NCBI RefSeq assembly: GCF_023923205.1
Contig: NZ_CP099490.1
Coordinates: 1,488,001 to 1,552,000, forward strand
Reading direction: 5' to 3'
Origin: Ornithinimicrobium cryptoxanthini
GTDB lineage: Bacteria > Actinomycetota > Actinomycetes > Actinomycetales > Dermatophilaceae
Length of the DNA stretch: 64,000 bases
A model generated the notes under the pieces. It saw nothing but the letters and a program-made list of their open reading frames with translations, was not told where the DNA came from and did not search any database. Position numbers and translations under genes: made by a program. Shown one piece after another: positions 1 through 8,750 of the stretch (its first letter is position 1; each line of letters starts with the position of its first letter).

Positions 1-526
1 CATCATGCGCGACGTGCTCCTCGGCGCGACACCGCCCGTGGGGATCAGCGACTGGCGGCTGCTCGCCAGCGTCGTGGTCGCCGGCGCCCTGACCTTCCTG
101 TGGCAGCGGCGCCTGCGCAGCGCCTATCTCGGACGCGCCCGTGGCCGGATGACGCTGCTCACCCGCTCGGTGCGGACCCTGGACGCCGTCGGCCTCGCCT
201 TCTTTGCCGTCAGCGGCTCCCTCAAGGCCCTGGACTATGACACCGGCGCGCTGGCGGCCGTGCTTCTCGGGGTGCTCACCGCCGTGGGAGGAGGCGCCCT
301 GCGCGACGTCCTGGCCGGCCAGGTGCCCGAGGTGCTGCGTCGTGAGCTGTATGCCGTGCCCGCCCTGATCGGAGCCAGCGTCGTCGTCCTGGCCGACCGC
401 TGGGGACATCTCAACCCAGTCGTCATCTGGGGTTCGGTCATGCTTGTCTTCGCCATCCGCATGGCCGCCGTCGCCCTCAACCTCAACGCCCCCACCGCAC
501 TACGCACGACAGGAGAAACCCAGTGA
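1..526 (+). CDS. TRIC/UPF0126-family membrane channel, 5' end outside window
   Basis: The frame is open from the window edge, and the visible start-like Met lies inside the conserved GGGxxRDVLLG...PP segment, so the true start is upstream. About 174 residues are seen of a family usually near 200-215. Two half-repeats are recognisable: IMRDVLLGATPP at the start and GGGALRDVLAGQVP at about residues 95-109, each followed by hydrophobic helices. The family forms trimeric cation-selective (K+) channels in the inner membrane. The last codons overlap the GTG start of the ferrochelatase gene by four bases, implying translational coupling. Physiological role here is inferred from family only. Confidence 0.85.
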   Translation, partial: IMRDVLLGATPPVGISDWRLLASVVVAGALTFLWQRRLRSAYLGRARGRMTLLTRSVRTLDAVGLAFFAVSGSLKALDYDTGALAAVLLGVLTAVGGGALRDVLAGQVPEVLRRELYAVPALIGASVVVLADRWGHLNPVVIWGSVMLVFAIRMAAVALNLNAPTALRTTGETQ

Positions 527-1767
527 GCAACCCGATCGTCGACCCGGTCGACCCGACCCAGGGCGAAGCCGAGCCCACGACACCGCACGCAGGCACGCCG
601 ACCGGGGAGTCGGCATACGAGACAGAGACCCTGGCCGAGCTCGAGCAGGACGCGGACGAGGAGGCGAGGGGAGAGACGCAGCCCTATGACGCGGTCGTCC
701 TGGTCTCGTTCGGCGGTCCGGAGGGTCCTGACGAGGTGATGCCGTTCCTGCGGCGCGTGACCCGCGGGCGGGGCATCCCTGACGAGCGTCTCGAGGAGGT
801 CGCCGAGCACTACCATGCCTTCGGCGGCAAGAGCCCGATCAACGACCAGAACCGGGCCCTCCTGGCAGCCCTCACCCAGGAGTTCGCGCGCCGTGAGATC
901 CACACGCCGCTGCTGTGGGGCAACCGCAACTCCGAGCCCTTCCTCACCGACACGCTGCGCGCGGCCGCGGGGGAGGGGATGACCCGGTTCCTGGCGATCA
1001 CGACCAGCGCCTACTCGTCCTACAGCTCGTGCCGGCAGTACCGCGAGGACATCGCCGAGTCCATCGACGAGCTGACCCAGGAGGGGGTCCCGGTGCGGGT
1101 CGACAAGATCCGGCAGTACTGGAATCACCCAGGCTTTTCCTCCACCAACGCCCGGATCGTCAGCGAGGGAGCCCGCCAGCTCCGCGACCGCACGGGAGCC
1201 GTGCCCCGCCTGGTCTTCGTCACGCACTCGATCCCGGACGCGATGGACGACACCTCAGGGCCGGGGGACGGGGAGGGCAACGCCTACAGCGCCCAGCACG
1301 AGGAGCTGGCGCGCGCGATCACCGAGGAGACGCGAGCGACGCTGGGGGAGGACGTGGTCGGCGAGCTGACCTACTGCTCCCGGTCGGGTCCGCCCACGCA
1401 GCCGTGGCTGGAGCCGGACGTCAACGACCGGCTGCGCGAGCTGGCGGCCGACGGGGTGACGCACGTGGTGCTGGCGCCCATCGGGTTCGTCTCTGACCAC
1501 ATGGAGGTCGTCTTCGACCTCGACACCGAGGCGCAGGAGACCGCGGCCGAGGTCGGGATCGAGGTGCTGCGGGTGCCCACGGTCGGGATTGACCCGCAGT
1601 TCGTGTCCGGTCTGACGGACCTGGCCCTGGAGCGCGCCGCCGAGGCGCGTGGCGAGTCTCCCGACCGGCCCACCTGGCCCGGTGCGCAGCCGAGGCCGTC
1701 AGTCTGCGCGCCGGGTTGCTGCCCGAACCTGCGCGTCGCCAAGCCGGCGGCATGCGGGTCGGACTGA
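523..1767 (+). CDS. hemH: Ferrochelatase (coproporphyrin III-type expected)
   Basis: This enzyme inserts Fe2+ into a porphyrin; in Actinobacteria the substrate is normally coproporphyrin III. It has 414 aa with an acidic N-terminal extension of about 50 residues before the core (AVVLVSFGGPEGPDEV). Visible motifs are WGNRNSEPF (about 132-140), TSAYSSYSSC (161-170) and VFVTHSIP with catalytic His235. Cys170 plus the Cys-rich tail (CAPGCC) match the [2Fe-2S] ligand pattern of actinobacterial ferrochelatases. The GTG start overlaps the upstream stop (GTGA) and has an AGGAGA ribosome site. A repeat pair begins two bases after the stop. Confidence 0.93.
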   Translation: MSNPIVDPVDPTQGEAEPTTPHAGTPTGESAYETETLAELEQDADEEARGETQPYDAVVLVSFGGPEGPDEVMPFLRRVTRGRGIPDERLEEVAEHYHAFGGKSPINDQNRALLAALTQEFARREIHTPLLWGNRNSEPFLTDTLRAAAGEGMTRFLAITTSAYSSYSSCRQYREDIAESIDELTQEGVPVRVDKIRQYWNHPGFSSTNARIVSEGARQLRDRTGAVPRLVFVTHSIPDAMDDTSGPGDGEGNAYSAQHEELARAITEETRATLGEDVVGELTYCSRSGPPTQPWLEPDVNDRLRELAADGVTHVVLAPIGFVSDHMEVVFDLDTEAQETAAEVGIEVLRVPTVGIDPQFVSGLTDLALERAAEARGESPDRPTWPGAQPRPSVCAPGCCPNLRVAKPAACGSD

Positions 1768-1768
1768 C

Positions 1769-1891
1769 CCAGTTTTCGTAGCGGGTTTGCTGGTGCCGCC
1801 CGTCTTCTCGTAGTGGTTTTGCGTGTCCGACGGGCCAGCAAAACCACTGCGAAAAGACGTTCTCGACCAGCAAAACCACTACAAAAATTGG
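1769..1891. repeat. Bipartite 32-bp-period repeat, copy 1 (inverted pair)
   Basis: Two units lie head to head. The minus-strand unit is 1769-1821 (halves 1769-1789 and 1801-1821). The plus-strand unit is 1839-1891 (halves 1839-1859 and 1871-1891). Each half is 21 bp and the halves are exactly 32 bp apart. Consensus first half is AAAACCMCTACNAAAAGACG and second half AAAACCMCTACNAAAATTGG, each preceded by C. The two arms of about 53 bp could fold into one long hairpin immediately after hemH, so the element may end hemH transcription. Further copies are at 8003, 27823 and 33263. Confidence 0.85.
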
Positions 1892-2096
1892 TGGGACCGG
1901 ATCCCAGTTCGACGGAAGGGGTCCTCATGCGGCACAATCCCCGCGACACCTGCGCACGAGCTGGTGACCGCTCCGGCAGACAGTTGTCGGGCTCGGGCAC
2001 AAAATCGGGGCACCCGACGTTCATACGCAGACAACACGCAGACCGCAGGGTCACGCCAGGCCCTGCGACACCAGCTCATGAGAGGAGAGGGACGTC

Positions 2097-2396
2097 ATGG
2101 CAACTGACTACGACGCACCTCGCAAGTCCGAGGACGACATCAGTGAAGACTCTCTGGAGGAGCTGAAGGCGCGGCGGGCTAACAAGAGCTCCTCCAGCGT
2201 CGACGTCGACGAGACGGAGCACGCCGAGGGGTTTGAGCTTCCGGGTGCCGACCTGTCGGGCGAGGAGCTGTCGGTGCGGGTGCTCCCGCGCCAGGCCGAC
2301 GAGTTCACCTGCTCGCGATGCTTCCTGGTCCACCACCGCAGCCAGCTCGCCAAGGAGGTCGGTGGCCTGCCGGTCTGCACCGAGTGTGCGGCCTGA
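2097..2396 (+). CDS. DUF4193 family protein
   Basis: A 99-aa acidic actinobacterial protein with an N-terminal Asp/Glu/Ser-rich half and a C-terminal CSRCFLVHHRSQL...CTECAA segment. That segment gives a CxxC...CxxC pattern that should bind zinc. Family function is unknown. The ATG follows a strong GAGGAGAGG ribosome site. The position beside dut and DUF3710 is the conserved arrangement of Actinobacteria (the Rv2699c-like neighbour of dut in mycobacteria). Recognition is firm, function is not. Confidence 0.88.
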   Translation: MATDYDAPRKSEDDISEDSLEELKARRANKSSSSVDVDETEHAEGFELPGADLSGEELSVRVLPRQADEFTCSRCFLVHHRSQLAKEVGGLPVCTECAA

Positions 2397-2430
2397 CCAC
2401 CGATGAGGCGGGGGTGCCCGCGCTTTGCGG

Positions 2431-2436
2431 GTACCC
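2431..2436 (+). promoter_or_regulatory. -10 element for leaderless dut
   Basis: TACCCT fits the actinobacterial TANNNT -10 element and ends nine bases before the GTG at 2446. No ribosome site precedes that GTG. This favours a leaderless mRNA starting at GTG 2446 over the longer TTG start at 2425. Confidence 0.5.
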
Positions 2437-2445
2437 TCGATCCAC

Positions 2446-2940
2446 GTGAGCACCCAACCCGTGCCGTTGCTGCTGCGCCGGCTGGACGACACCCTTCCGG
2501 TCCCGACCCGGGCCCATCCGGGAGACGCCGGCGTTGACCTGCACGCGCGCGAGGACGTGACCCTCGCGCCTGGTCAGCGGGCGCTCGTGCCGACCGGTGT
2601 CGCGATCGCCCTACCCGACGGCTACGCCGCCTTCACCCATCCCCGCTCCGGATTGGCGACGCGGCACGGGATCACCATTCTCAACGCGCCCGGCACCATC
2701 GACGCCGGCTATCGCGGCGAGATCATGGTCAACCTGCACAATACGGACGCGGGCGAGACGTTCACGGTCCACCGCGGCGACCGGATCGCCCAGCTCATCG
2801 TGCAGCCGGTCTGCGTCGTGTCCTTCACCGAGGTGGCCGCGTTGCCGGGCAGCGCCCGCGGCGCGAGCGGGCACGGGGGCTCCGGCGGTTTCGGCGTCCC
2901 GGACCGCACCACCCAGACCATCACCACCCCAAAGGACTGA
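2446..2940 (+). CDS. dut: dUTP diphosphatase (dUTPase)
   Basis: Hydrolyses dUTP to dUMP and PPi, keeping uracil out of DNA and feeding dTMP synthesis. The protein is 164 aa, normal for the trimeric family. All five motifs are present in order: [24 protein letters not shown] with [14 protein letters not shown] and the C-terminal GSGGFG lid. A TTG start at 2425 is also in frame, but a -10 hexamer overlaps it, so GTG 2446 is chosen. DUF3710 follows six bases after the stop, as is usual in Actinobacteria. Confidence 0.94.
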   Translation: MSTQPVPLLLRRLDDTLPVPTRAHPGDAGVDLHAREDVTLAPGQRALVPTGVAIALPDGYAAFTHPRSGLATRHGITILNAPGTIDAGYRGEIMVNLHNTDAGETFTVHRGDRIAQLIVQPVCVVSFTEVAALPGSARGASGHGGSGGFGVPDRTTQTITTPKD

Positions 2941-2946
2941 CGCACA

Positions 2947-3684
2947 GTGGCCATCTTCGGACGCAAGAAGAACGAGATCGTCGAGCCGATCGACGAGGCC
3001 CCGGTCAAGCCGGAGGGCGAGCCGGGGGTGGACCGCGACTGGCAGCGCGAGTTCGACGGTCCCTTCGACATCGGTGAGGTCCCCGAGCTCAACGGGCGGA
3101 TCGACCTGGGCGCGCTGCGCGTGCCGGCGGTGCCTGGCATGGAGATGCGCCTGGACATCGAGAAGGGGTCGAACAAGATCATCGGCCTGACCGCCACCAT
3201 CCAGAGCTCGAAGCTGCAGCTGCAGGCGTTTGCCGCACCGCGCAGCGAGGGGCTGTGGGACGAGATCCGCGAGGGCCTCACCGAGGGCATCAAGGGGGCC
3301 GGCGGCTCCTCGCAGGTCGACGCCGACGGCGTGATGGGTCAGGAACTGCTGGGTCGTATGCCGGGGCAGGACCCGGCCGGTCGCGTTGCCTTCGCGCCCA
3401 ACCGGTTCATCGGGGTCGACGGTCCGCGCTGGTTCCTCAGGGCCGTCATCAACGGCCCGGCCGCCACCGACGCCAAGGCGCTCGCCGTGGTGCGCGCCTT
3501 CCTGCGTGAGGTCGTGGTCGACCGCGGCACCGAGCCGCGTCCGCCCCGCGAGGTGCTGACGCTGACCGCGCCCAAGGGAGTCATCGAGGAGGCTGCGCGT
3601 CGACGCGCGGCTGCCCGGGCCGCGGCACCGGGCGCGAGCAGCGACGTCGCGCAGGGTGGCGGCGCGGCGCCGACCGGCCCATGA
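2947..3684 (+). CDS. DUF3710 family protein
   Basis: A 245-aa soluble protein of unknown function found next to dut throughout Actinobacteria. It starts with a basic MAIFGRKK segment, continues with the conserved core (about residues 35-215, including DGPRWFLRAVI), and ends in an Ala/Arg-rich tail. The GTG start has no clear ribosome site and sits six bases after dut. Its stop overlaps the next start as ATGA, so it is probably co-translated with the OB-fold gene. Confidence 0.85.
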   Translation: MAIFGRKKNEIVEPIDEAPVKPEGEPGVDRDWQREFDGPFDIGEVPELNGRIDLGALRVPAVPGMEMRLDIEKGSNKIIGLTATIQSSKLQLQAFAAPRSEGLWDEIREGLTEGIKGAGGSSQVDADGVMGQELLGRMPGQDPAGRVAFAPNRFIGVDGPRWFLRAVINGPAATDAKALAVVRAFLREVVVDRGTEPRPPREVLTLTAPKGVIEEAARRRAAARAAAPGASSDVAQGGGAAPTGP

Positions 3685-4043
3685 GCCTGCGCAAGGTCCT
3701 CGACGACCTGGCCACCCATCCCTCGCAGACCGCCGCCGAGGAGCTGGCGCGCGAGTGCGCCCGCCCCGGCTGCACCAGGATCGCTGACCTGGCACCGCGC
3801 GACGTCGTCTCGGTGACCGGCACGGTCCACAGCATCGCCGTGCTCCCACTCGAGGAGGCGCCCGAGCTGCGCATCGAGCTGTTTGACGGCACCGGCATCG
3901 TCGACGTGGTCTGGCTCGGTCGGCGTGCCATCGAAGGGATCCGGCCCGGGGCCTACCTGACCCTGACCGGTCGGGTGACGCTGGTCGACGGGCGCCGCAC
4001 GATCTTCAACCCCGGCTACGAGATGCTGCCCGGTCATGGCTGA
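3681..4043 (+). CDS. OB-fold nucleic-acid-binding domain protein
   Basis: A 120-aa protein whose central residues (about 40-115) form an OB-fold (tRNA_anti-like): VVSVTGTVHSIAV, LRIELFDGTGIVDVVWLG and GAYLTLTGRVTLVDGRRTIFNP. An N-terminal helical segment carries CARPGC. It probably binds single-stranded nucleic acid; partners are unknown. It overlaps DUF3710 by ATGA and the next gene by eight bases, so three genes are tightly coupled. This gene order is conserved in Actinobacteria. Confidence 0.82.
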   Translation: MSLRKVLDDLATHPSQTAAEELARECARPGCTRIADLAPRDVVSVTGTVHSIAVLPLEEAPELRIELFDGTGIVDVVWLGRRAIEGIRPGAYLTLTGRVTLVDGRRTIFNPGYEMLPGHG

Positions 4044-4749
4044 GCCGTCGCCGGAGTCCGAGGCAGCGACCGTCGCCACGGTCGAGGACGTGATCCGGCA
4101 CCGGGTCTCGGAGGTGCTCGGCGGATGGTACGGCTCGCTCGAGACGGCCCTGCCCACCGTCGCCTTCGTGGTCGTCTGGCTGATCCGTTCCGAGATCCGC
4201 CCCGCCCTGCTGGCCGCGGCCGGGGTCGCGCTGGTGCTGCTGGGCATCCGGCTAACGGTCGGCGGGTCGGTCAGATATGTCCTCACCTCGATCTTCGCCA
4301 CCGCCCTGGCCGCCTTCTTCGCGCTGCGTTCGGGCCGGGCCGAGGACGCGTTCCTGCCCGGCATCCTGACCTCTGCGGCGTATGCCGTGGCGACCCTGAT
4401 CTCGATCCTCACCCGGTGGCCTGCGGTCGGTTTCCTGGTGGCCGCCGGGGACCCGGAGTTCGCCGAGCACCCCAGCCGGTGGCGCAGGGACAGCGCGCTG
4501 GTGCGCGTCTGCTCGCGCCTCACCTGGGTGCTGGTCGCGCTGTTCGTGGTCCGGGTGGGCATCATGGCGCCCCTCTACCTCGCCGGTGAGGTGGCCTGGC
4601 TCGGGGTGGCCAAGATCGTCCTGGGGTGGCCGCTCTATCTGCTGGCCATCGTGGTGATGGGCCTGATGCTGGCGGTGGGGCAGACCCCGTTGACCAACTC
4701 CACCAGCGCCAACGGGGTGCCCTCGACCCGGAAGAGCCCGGACTCCTAG
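4036..4749 (+). CDS. DUF3159 integral membrane protein
   Basis: A 237-aa protein with five to six predicted transmembrane helices (about residues 35-70, 80-100, 110-130, 155-180 and 190-220). It matches the DUF3159 family next to the dut/OB-fold genes. In mycobacteria the equivalent lies beside the ceoBC K+ uptake genes, but no biochemical function is established. The start ATG lies inside the end of the OB-fold gene. It converges on the methyltransferase gene with only 14 bases between stops. Confidence 0.84.
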   Translation: MAEPSPESEAATVATVEDVIRHRVSEVLGGWYGSLETALPTVAFVVVWLIRSEIRPALLAAAGVALVLLGIRLTVGGSVRYVLTSIFATALAAFFALRSGRAEDAFLPGILTSAAYAVATLISILTRWPAVGFLVAAGDPEFAEHPSRWRRDSALVRVCSRLTWVLVALFVVRVGIMAPLYLAGEVAWLGVAKIVLGWPLYLLAIVVMGLMLAVGQTPLTNSTSANGVPSTRKSPDS

Positions 4750-4763
4750 CCCGACGGGCGAGC

Positions 4764-5996
4764 TCAGACCGGGTCGAGGACGGCCACCAGCTCCATGTGG
4801 TGGGTCATCGGGAAGGCGTCGAAGGCCCGCAGGTCACGCAGCCGATAGCCGTAGTTGCTGAGATAACCGACGTCCCGGGCCAGCGCCGCGGGGTCGCAGG
4901 CGACATAGCCGATCGAGCGGGGGCGCAGGCCGGCGATGTCGCGGCAGACCTGCCGGCCGGCACCGGTGCGTGGCGGGTCGAGCACGACGAGGTCGATCTC
5001 CTGCTCGGAGCGCAGGAGCCGGCGCACCGCCCGGTCCACCCGGTCACGCTGCACCCGCACCCACGGGCGCTGAGCCAGGTTGCCCCGGGCGTTGTCGGTG
5101 GCCACCCGGTCGGACTCGATGGCCAGGACCGAGCCCTCGGTCCCGACCCGGTCGGCCAGCGCGGCGGCGAAGAGCCCGACACCGGCATACAGGTCGACAG
5201 CGTGCTCACCCGCGCGAGGCTGCAGCCAGTCCAGGACCGTCGTCACAAAGGTGGTGGCGGCCCCGGGGTGCACCTGCCAGAAGCCTCTGGCCGAGACGCC
5301 GAGCTCAAGGTCACCGCCGGGCACGGCGACGCGTTCGCGCACGACGGGCGGGTCCTCGCCGGGCACCTCGACGATGACGGGGTGCCCGACCGATGGCGCC
5401 ACCACGTCGACGGCGGTCGCTCCGGGATAGGTCGTGCCCAGCACCCCCGTGCCGATCACCCGACCGTCGGCGATCAGGCAGTCCTCGATCGGGACGATGT
5501 CGTGACTGCGGTGTCTGCGAAGGCCCGGCCGACCGCCCTGGTCCACCGCGAACTCGACCCGCGTGCGCCAGCCGAGGCCGTCCTGGTCGCCGGGCACCGC
5601 CTCGACCGGCACCGGGTGACCCAGGTGATCGGTGAGGTCCAGGTCGGCCAACCGGGCGAACTGCTCCACCACCACGGCCGCCTTCAGGTCCCGCTGTGCC
5701 ACCAGGTCCACGTGCTGCCAGTCGCACCCACCGCACAGTCCCGGGCCGGCCCAGGGACACGGGGCCGGGACGCGTTCCGGCGCGGCCCGCAGGACGTCGA
5801 CAGCGTCGGCGCGCAGGAACTTGCCGCCTGCCCCGACCTCGGTGACGACGGCGCGCACCTGCTCGCCGGGCAGCGTGTGACGCACGAACACCACCTGTCC
5901 GTGGTGACGGGCGACGCAGTGTCCGCCGTGGGCGACCGGCCCCACCTCCAGCACCAGGTGGGCGCCGACCGGGACGCTCTCAGGTGTGTTCGCCAT
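4764..5996 (-). CDS. SAM-dependent RNA 5-methyluridine methyltransferase (TrmA/RlmCD family)
   Basis: 410 aa. An N-terminal TRAM-like RNA-binding domain (about 1-70) is followed by a CPWAGPGLCGGC cysteine segment (about 80-95, possibly Fe-S ligands) and the methyltransferase core. The core shows GFWQVHPGAA, DLYAGVGLFA (SAM site), VLDPPRTGAG and YVACDPAALARD with the catalytic Cys. The exact uridine target in rRNA or tRNA cannot be told from sequence. A GAGGAGAG ribosome site precedes the ATG, and the start lies 17 bases inside the end of the APC permease gene, implying co-expression. Confidence 0.88.
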   Translation of the reverse strand: MANTPESVPVGAHLVLEVGPVAHGGHCVARHHGQVVFVRHTLPGEQVRAVVTEVGAGGKFLRADAVDVLRAAPERVPAPCPWAGPGLCGGCDWQHVDLVAQRDLKAAVVVEQFARLADLDLTDHLGHPVPVEAVPGDQDGLGWRTRVEFAVDQGGRPGLRRHRSHDIVPIEDCLIADGRVIGTGVLGTTYPGATAVDVVAPSVGHPVIVEVPGEDPPVVRERVAVPGGDLELGVSARGFWQVHPGAATTFVTTVLDWLQPRAGEHAVDLYAGVGLFAAALADRVGTEGSVLAIESDRVATDNARGNLAQRPWVRVQRDRVDRAVRRLLRSEQEIDLVVLDPPRTGAGRQVCRDIAGLRPRSIGYVACDPAALARDVGYLSNYGYRLRDLRAFDAFPMTHHMELVAVLDPV

Positions 5997-7944
5997 CGCT
6001 CTCCTCTCCCTGCCACGGCACGGTCACCAGCATGACCCCCGGCGTGCGCAGCAGCTCCCGGCGGAGCCGCTCGAGCGTGCGGTCGCGGATCAGCCTGACC
6101 CACCAACCCTCGCGCGCGACATACTCCGCGACATAGACCACCACCACCTCCCGGGGCCGGTCCCCCCGGACCCGACGGACATAGTCGATGACGGGCCGGA
6201 CGGCGTCGCGGTAGGGGGAGTCGAGCGCCCGCAGGATGACCGGCAGCCCGCGGGTCGTCCACTCCGCACGCAGCGCCTGCGTCTCCTCGGGCACCACGTC
6301 CACGGTGATCGCCTCCAGCGTCTGCGGCCTGGTCGCCCGGGCATAGGCGAGCGCGCGCATCACCGGCCGGTCCAGCCGCGGGATATAGACGAGGGCATGC
6401 ACCCGGGACGGGACCACCTGGCTGGCGTCCACCCCTTCAGGCAGCGAGATGTCGTTGTCCATCGAGCGGTGATAGCGGTAGACCATGGTCATCCCCATCC
6501 AGATGAGGCCGATTGCGAGCAGGGACAGTCCCGCGCCGTGCAGGAAGCGGGTGAGCAGGACGACCACCAGCACCGTGACGGAGACGCTGACGCCGATCAG
6601 GTTGATCGTGCGGCTGCGGATCATGCCGACCCGTTGCCGCAGGCTCACCTCGGTGCGCAGCTGGCGGTTCCAGTGCCGCACCATGCCGGCCTGGCTGAAG
6701 CTGAAGCTGATGAAGACGCCCACGATATACATCTGGATCAGCTCGGTGACGGTGGCGCGATAGACCAGCACGAGGGCGGCCGCCGCAGCGGCGAGCAGGA
6801 GTATGCCGTTGGAGTAGGTCAGGCGTTGGCCGCGGGTGACCAGGCCGCGGGGCAGGAAGCGGTCTCGGGCCAGGCGCGAGGCCAGGACCGGGAACCCGTT
6901 GAACGCGGTGTTGGCGGCGACGAAGAGCATCACACCGGTCGTGATCGCCACGAGCAGCACACCCAAGCCCTCGGCACCGAAGACCACCTTGGACAGCTGG
7001 CCGAGCACCGGGTCCTGGACGAAGTCCGGGCCGACCGGGTCGCCCTGGTCGCGCAGCTGTTGCTGCGGGTCCACGGCCATCTGGATGCCGGTCTCCCGGG
7101 TGAGCCACAGGACCGCCATCGTGATGGTGATCGAGATGGCGGCCATGATCGCCAGGATCGAGGCGGCGTTCTGGCTCTTGGGCCGGCTCAGGGCGGGCAC
7201 CCCGTTGGCCACGCCCTGCACCCCGGTCAGCGCCACCGAGCCCGAGGCGAAGGAGCGCAGCAGCAGGAAGACGAGGAAGACTCCGGTCACCTCGGAATAC
7301 CCCTCGGCCGGGAGCAGCTCGTAACGCGCGCTGTCGGCGCGGCTCAGGTTGCCGGTAACCGCCTGCCCGACCCCGGTCACGATGAGGATGGCCAGCGACC
7401 CCAGGAAGGCGTAGACGGGCACCGCCAGGGCTCGGCCGGACTCGCGCACCCCGCGCAGGTTGATCAGCGTCAGGAGCGCGATCAGGCCGGCGGCGACCGG
7501 TGCCTCGTAGCCGCGCAGGAACTCCAGGGCGGCCGCCGCGTTCTGCACGCCGGCAGAGACCGACACCGCGACGGTCAGGACGTAGTCGACGATGAGCGCC
7601 GAACCGACGACGACTCCGGCCCGTGGCCCGAGGTTGACCGAAGCCACCTCGTAGTCGCCGCCCCCTCCGGGGTAGGCGTGCACCGTCTGCCGGTAGGACG
7701 CGACGATGACCAGCATCACCAGGCAGACGGCCGCCCCGACCTCCCAGGAGTAGAGGTAGACCGCGGCACCACCGGCCAGGGCGAGGGTCAGCACGATCTC
7801 GTCCACGGCATACGCCACCGAGGAGAGGGCGTCGCTGGCGAAGACCGGCATGCCCAGGCGGCGCGGCAGCAGGGTGTCGCTGAGCCGGTCGGTGCGCAGC
7901 GCGCGACCGAGGAACACCCGCTTGAGCAGGCTGCCGGACTCCAT
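5980..7944 (-). CDS. APC superfamily amino acid/cation permease with cytosolic C-terminal domain
   Basis: 654 aa from ATG 7944 (an upstream GTG at 7953 is in frame). About twelve transmembrane helices span residues 40-480. The N-terminal signature includes FASDALSSVAYAVDEI and the HAYPGGGGDYEVA loop. The last 150 residues form a soluble domain of unknown role. It corresponds to the Rv2690c-type permease that lies divergent from ceoB/ceoC in mycobacteria. The substrate is unknown; the link to K+ regulators suggests ion or amino-acid homeostasis. Confidence 0.86.
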   Translation of the reverse strand: MESGSLLKRVFLGRALRTDRLSDTLLPRRLGMPVFASDALSSVAYAVDEIVLTLALAGGAAVYLYSWEVGAAVCLVMLVIVASYRQTVHAYPGGGGDYEVASVNLGPRAGVVVGSALIVDYVLTVAVSVSAGVQNAAAALEFLRGYEAPVAAGLIALLTLINLRGVRESGRALAVPVYAFLGSLAILIVTGVGQAVTGNLSRADSARYELLPAEGYSEVTGVFLVFLLLRSFASGSVALTGVQGVANGVPALSRPKSQNAASILAIMAAISITITMAVLWLTRETGIQMAVDPQQQLRDQGDPVGPDFVQDPVLGQLSKVVFGAEGLGVLLVAITTGVMLFVAANTAFNGFPVLASRLARDRFLPRGLVTRGQRLTYSNGILLLAAAAAALVLVYRATVTELIQMYIVGVFISFSFSQAGMVRHWNRQLRTEVSLRQRVGMIRSRTINLIGVSVSVTVLVVVLLTRFLHGAGLSLLAIGLIWMGMTMVYRYHRSMDNDISLPEGVDASQVVPSRVHALVYIPRLDRPVMRALAYARATRPQTLEAITVDVVPEETQALRAEWTTRGLPVILRALDSPYRDAVRPVIDYVRRVRGDRPREVVVVYVAEYVAREGWWVRLIRDRTLERLRRELLRTPGVMLVTVPWQGEESDGEHT

Positions 7945-8002
7945 GACGGCCACTCTAGGGACGGACAGGGGTGTCGGCCGACATCTGTGCAGCGGGGAGG
8001 CG

Positions 8003-8055
8003 CAAAACCCCTACAAAAAGACGTGGGGCACCGTCAAAACCCCTACAAAAATTGG
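8003..8055 (+). repeat. Bipartite 32-bp-period repeat, copy 2
   Basis: The halves are at 8003-8023 (ending AAAAAGACG) and 8035-8055 (ending AAAAATTGG), start-to-start 32 bp, with an 11-base GC-rich spacer. It sits in the divergent intergenic region between the APC permease and ceoB, ending nine bases before the ceoB -10 element. Here it cannot act as a terminator for either gene. The AKPL frame is open and ends in a stop just after Asn-Trp. Confidence 0.85.
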
Positions 8056-8064
8056 TGAGCGGGG

Positions 8065-8070
8065 TAGCGT
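8065..8070 (+). promoter_or_regulatory. -10 element of leaderless ceoB
   Basis: TAGCGT matches TANNNT and ends seven bases before the GTG at 8078. No ribosome site lies between. The same hexamer with the same layout precedes 13512 and, on the minus strand, 38309. Confidence 0.55.
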
Positions 8071-8077
8071 CGGCACC

Positions 8078-8740
8078 GTGCACTTCGTCATCATGGGCTG
8101 CGGCCGAGTCGGGTCGACCCTGGCGCACAGCCTGGTCAAGCGTGGTCATGACGTCGCGGTGATCGACCAGGACCCTGCGGCCTTCCACCGGCTCGGGCCG
8201 GGCTTCCCCGGCCTGCGCGTGCAGGGGGTCGGCTTCGACCGCGAGGTGATGAAGGACGCCGGCGTGCCCGACGCGTTCGCCTTCGCGGCGGTGAGCAGCG
8301 GTGACAACTCCAACATCATCGCGGCCCGGGTGGCCCGTGAGACCTTCGGGGTGCAGCACGTGGTGGCCCGCATCTATGACCCGGCGCGGGCGGAGATCTA
8401 CCAGCGCCTCGGCATACCGACCGTGGCCACCGTGCGGTGGGCTGCCGACCAGACCCTGCACCACCTGCTGCCCGAGGGGACGATCCCGGACTACTTCGAC
8501 CCCAGCGGGGCCCTCGCCCTGTCGCGGGTGCACGTCGACAAGCGGTGGGTGGGGCGCCGGCTCTCCGAGATCGAGCGCCTTTTCGGCTGTCGGGTGGCGT
8601 TCGTGACCCGGCTGGGTGACGGGATCATCCCCACCGACGAGACCGTCTATCAGGAGGGCGACGAGCTGCACCTGGTCGCCCCGCGCGGCACCCTGCCCGA
8701 GCTCGAGCACAAGCTGGACACCGTCCAGCCACCAGACTGA
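8078..8740 (+). CDS. ceoB: TrkA-type K+ uptake regulatory protein CeoB
   Basis: 220 aa. An N-terminal Rossmann RCK domain (MHFVIMGCGRVGS, with acidic ...VIDQD after the second strand) would bind NAD(H). A C-terminal TrkA-C domain (about 140-215) would bind ligand. These proteins sit on the cytoplasmic face and gate Trk/Ktr-type potassium channels. The channel subunit itself is not in the window. It pairs with the next gene, ten bases downstream, in the ceoB-ceoC arrangement known from mycobacteria. The GTG start is supported by a leaderless -10 element. Confidence 0.9.
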   Translation: MHFVIMGCGRVGSTLAHSLVKRGHDVAVIDQDPAAFHRLGPGFPGLRVQGVGFDREVMKDAGVPDAFAFAAVSSGDNSNIIAARVARETFGVQHVVARIYDPARAEIYQRLGIPTVATVRWAADQTLHHLLPEGTIPDYFDPSGALALSRVHVDKRWVGRRLSEIERLFGCRVAFVTRLGDGIIPTDETVYQEGDELHLVAPRGTLPELEHKLDTVQPPD

Positions 8741-8750
8741 GGAGGTTGCC

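Noticed and set aside
2425..2445. Longer TTG start for dut
   Set aside because: The seven extra codons contain a TANNNT promoter element and no ribosome site precedes them.
8003..8055. Two-copy CRISPR-like direct repeat
   Set aside because: Only two halves with an 11-base spacer, the halves differ at their 3' ends, and no cas genes are near.
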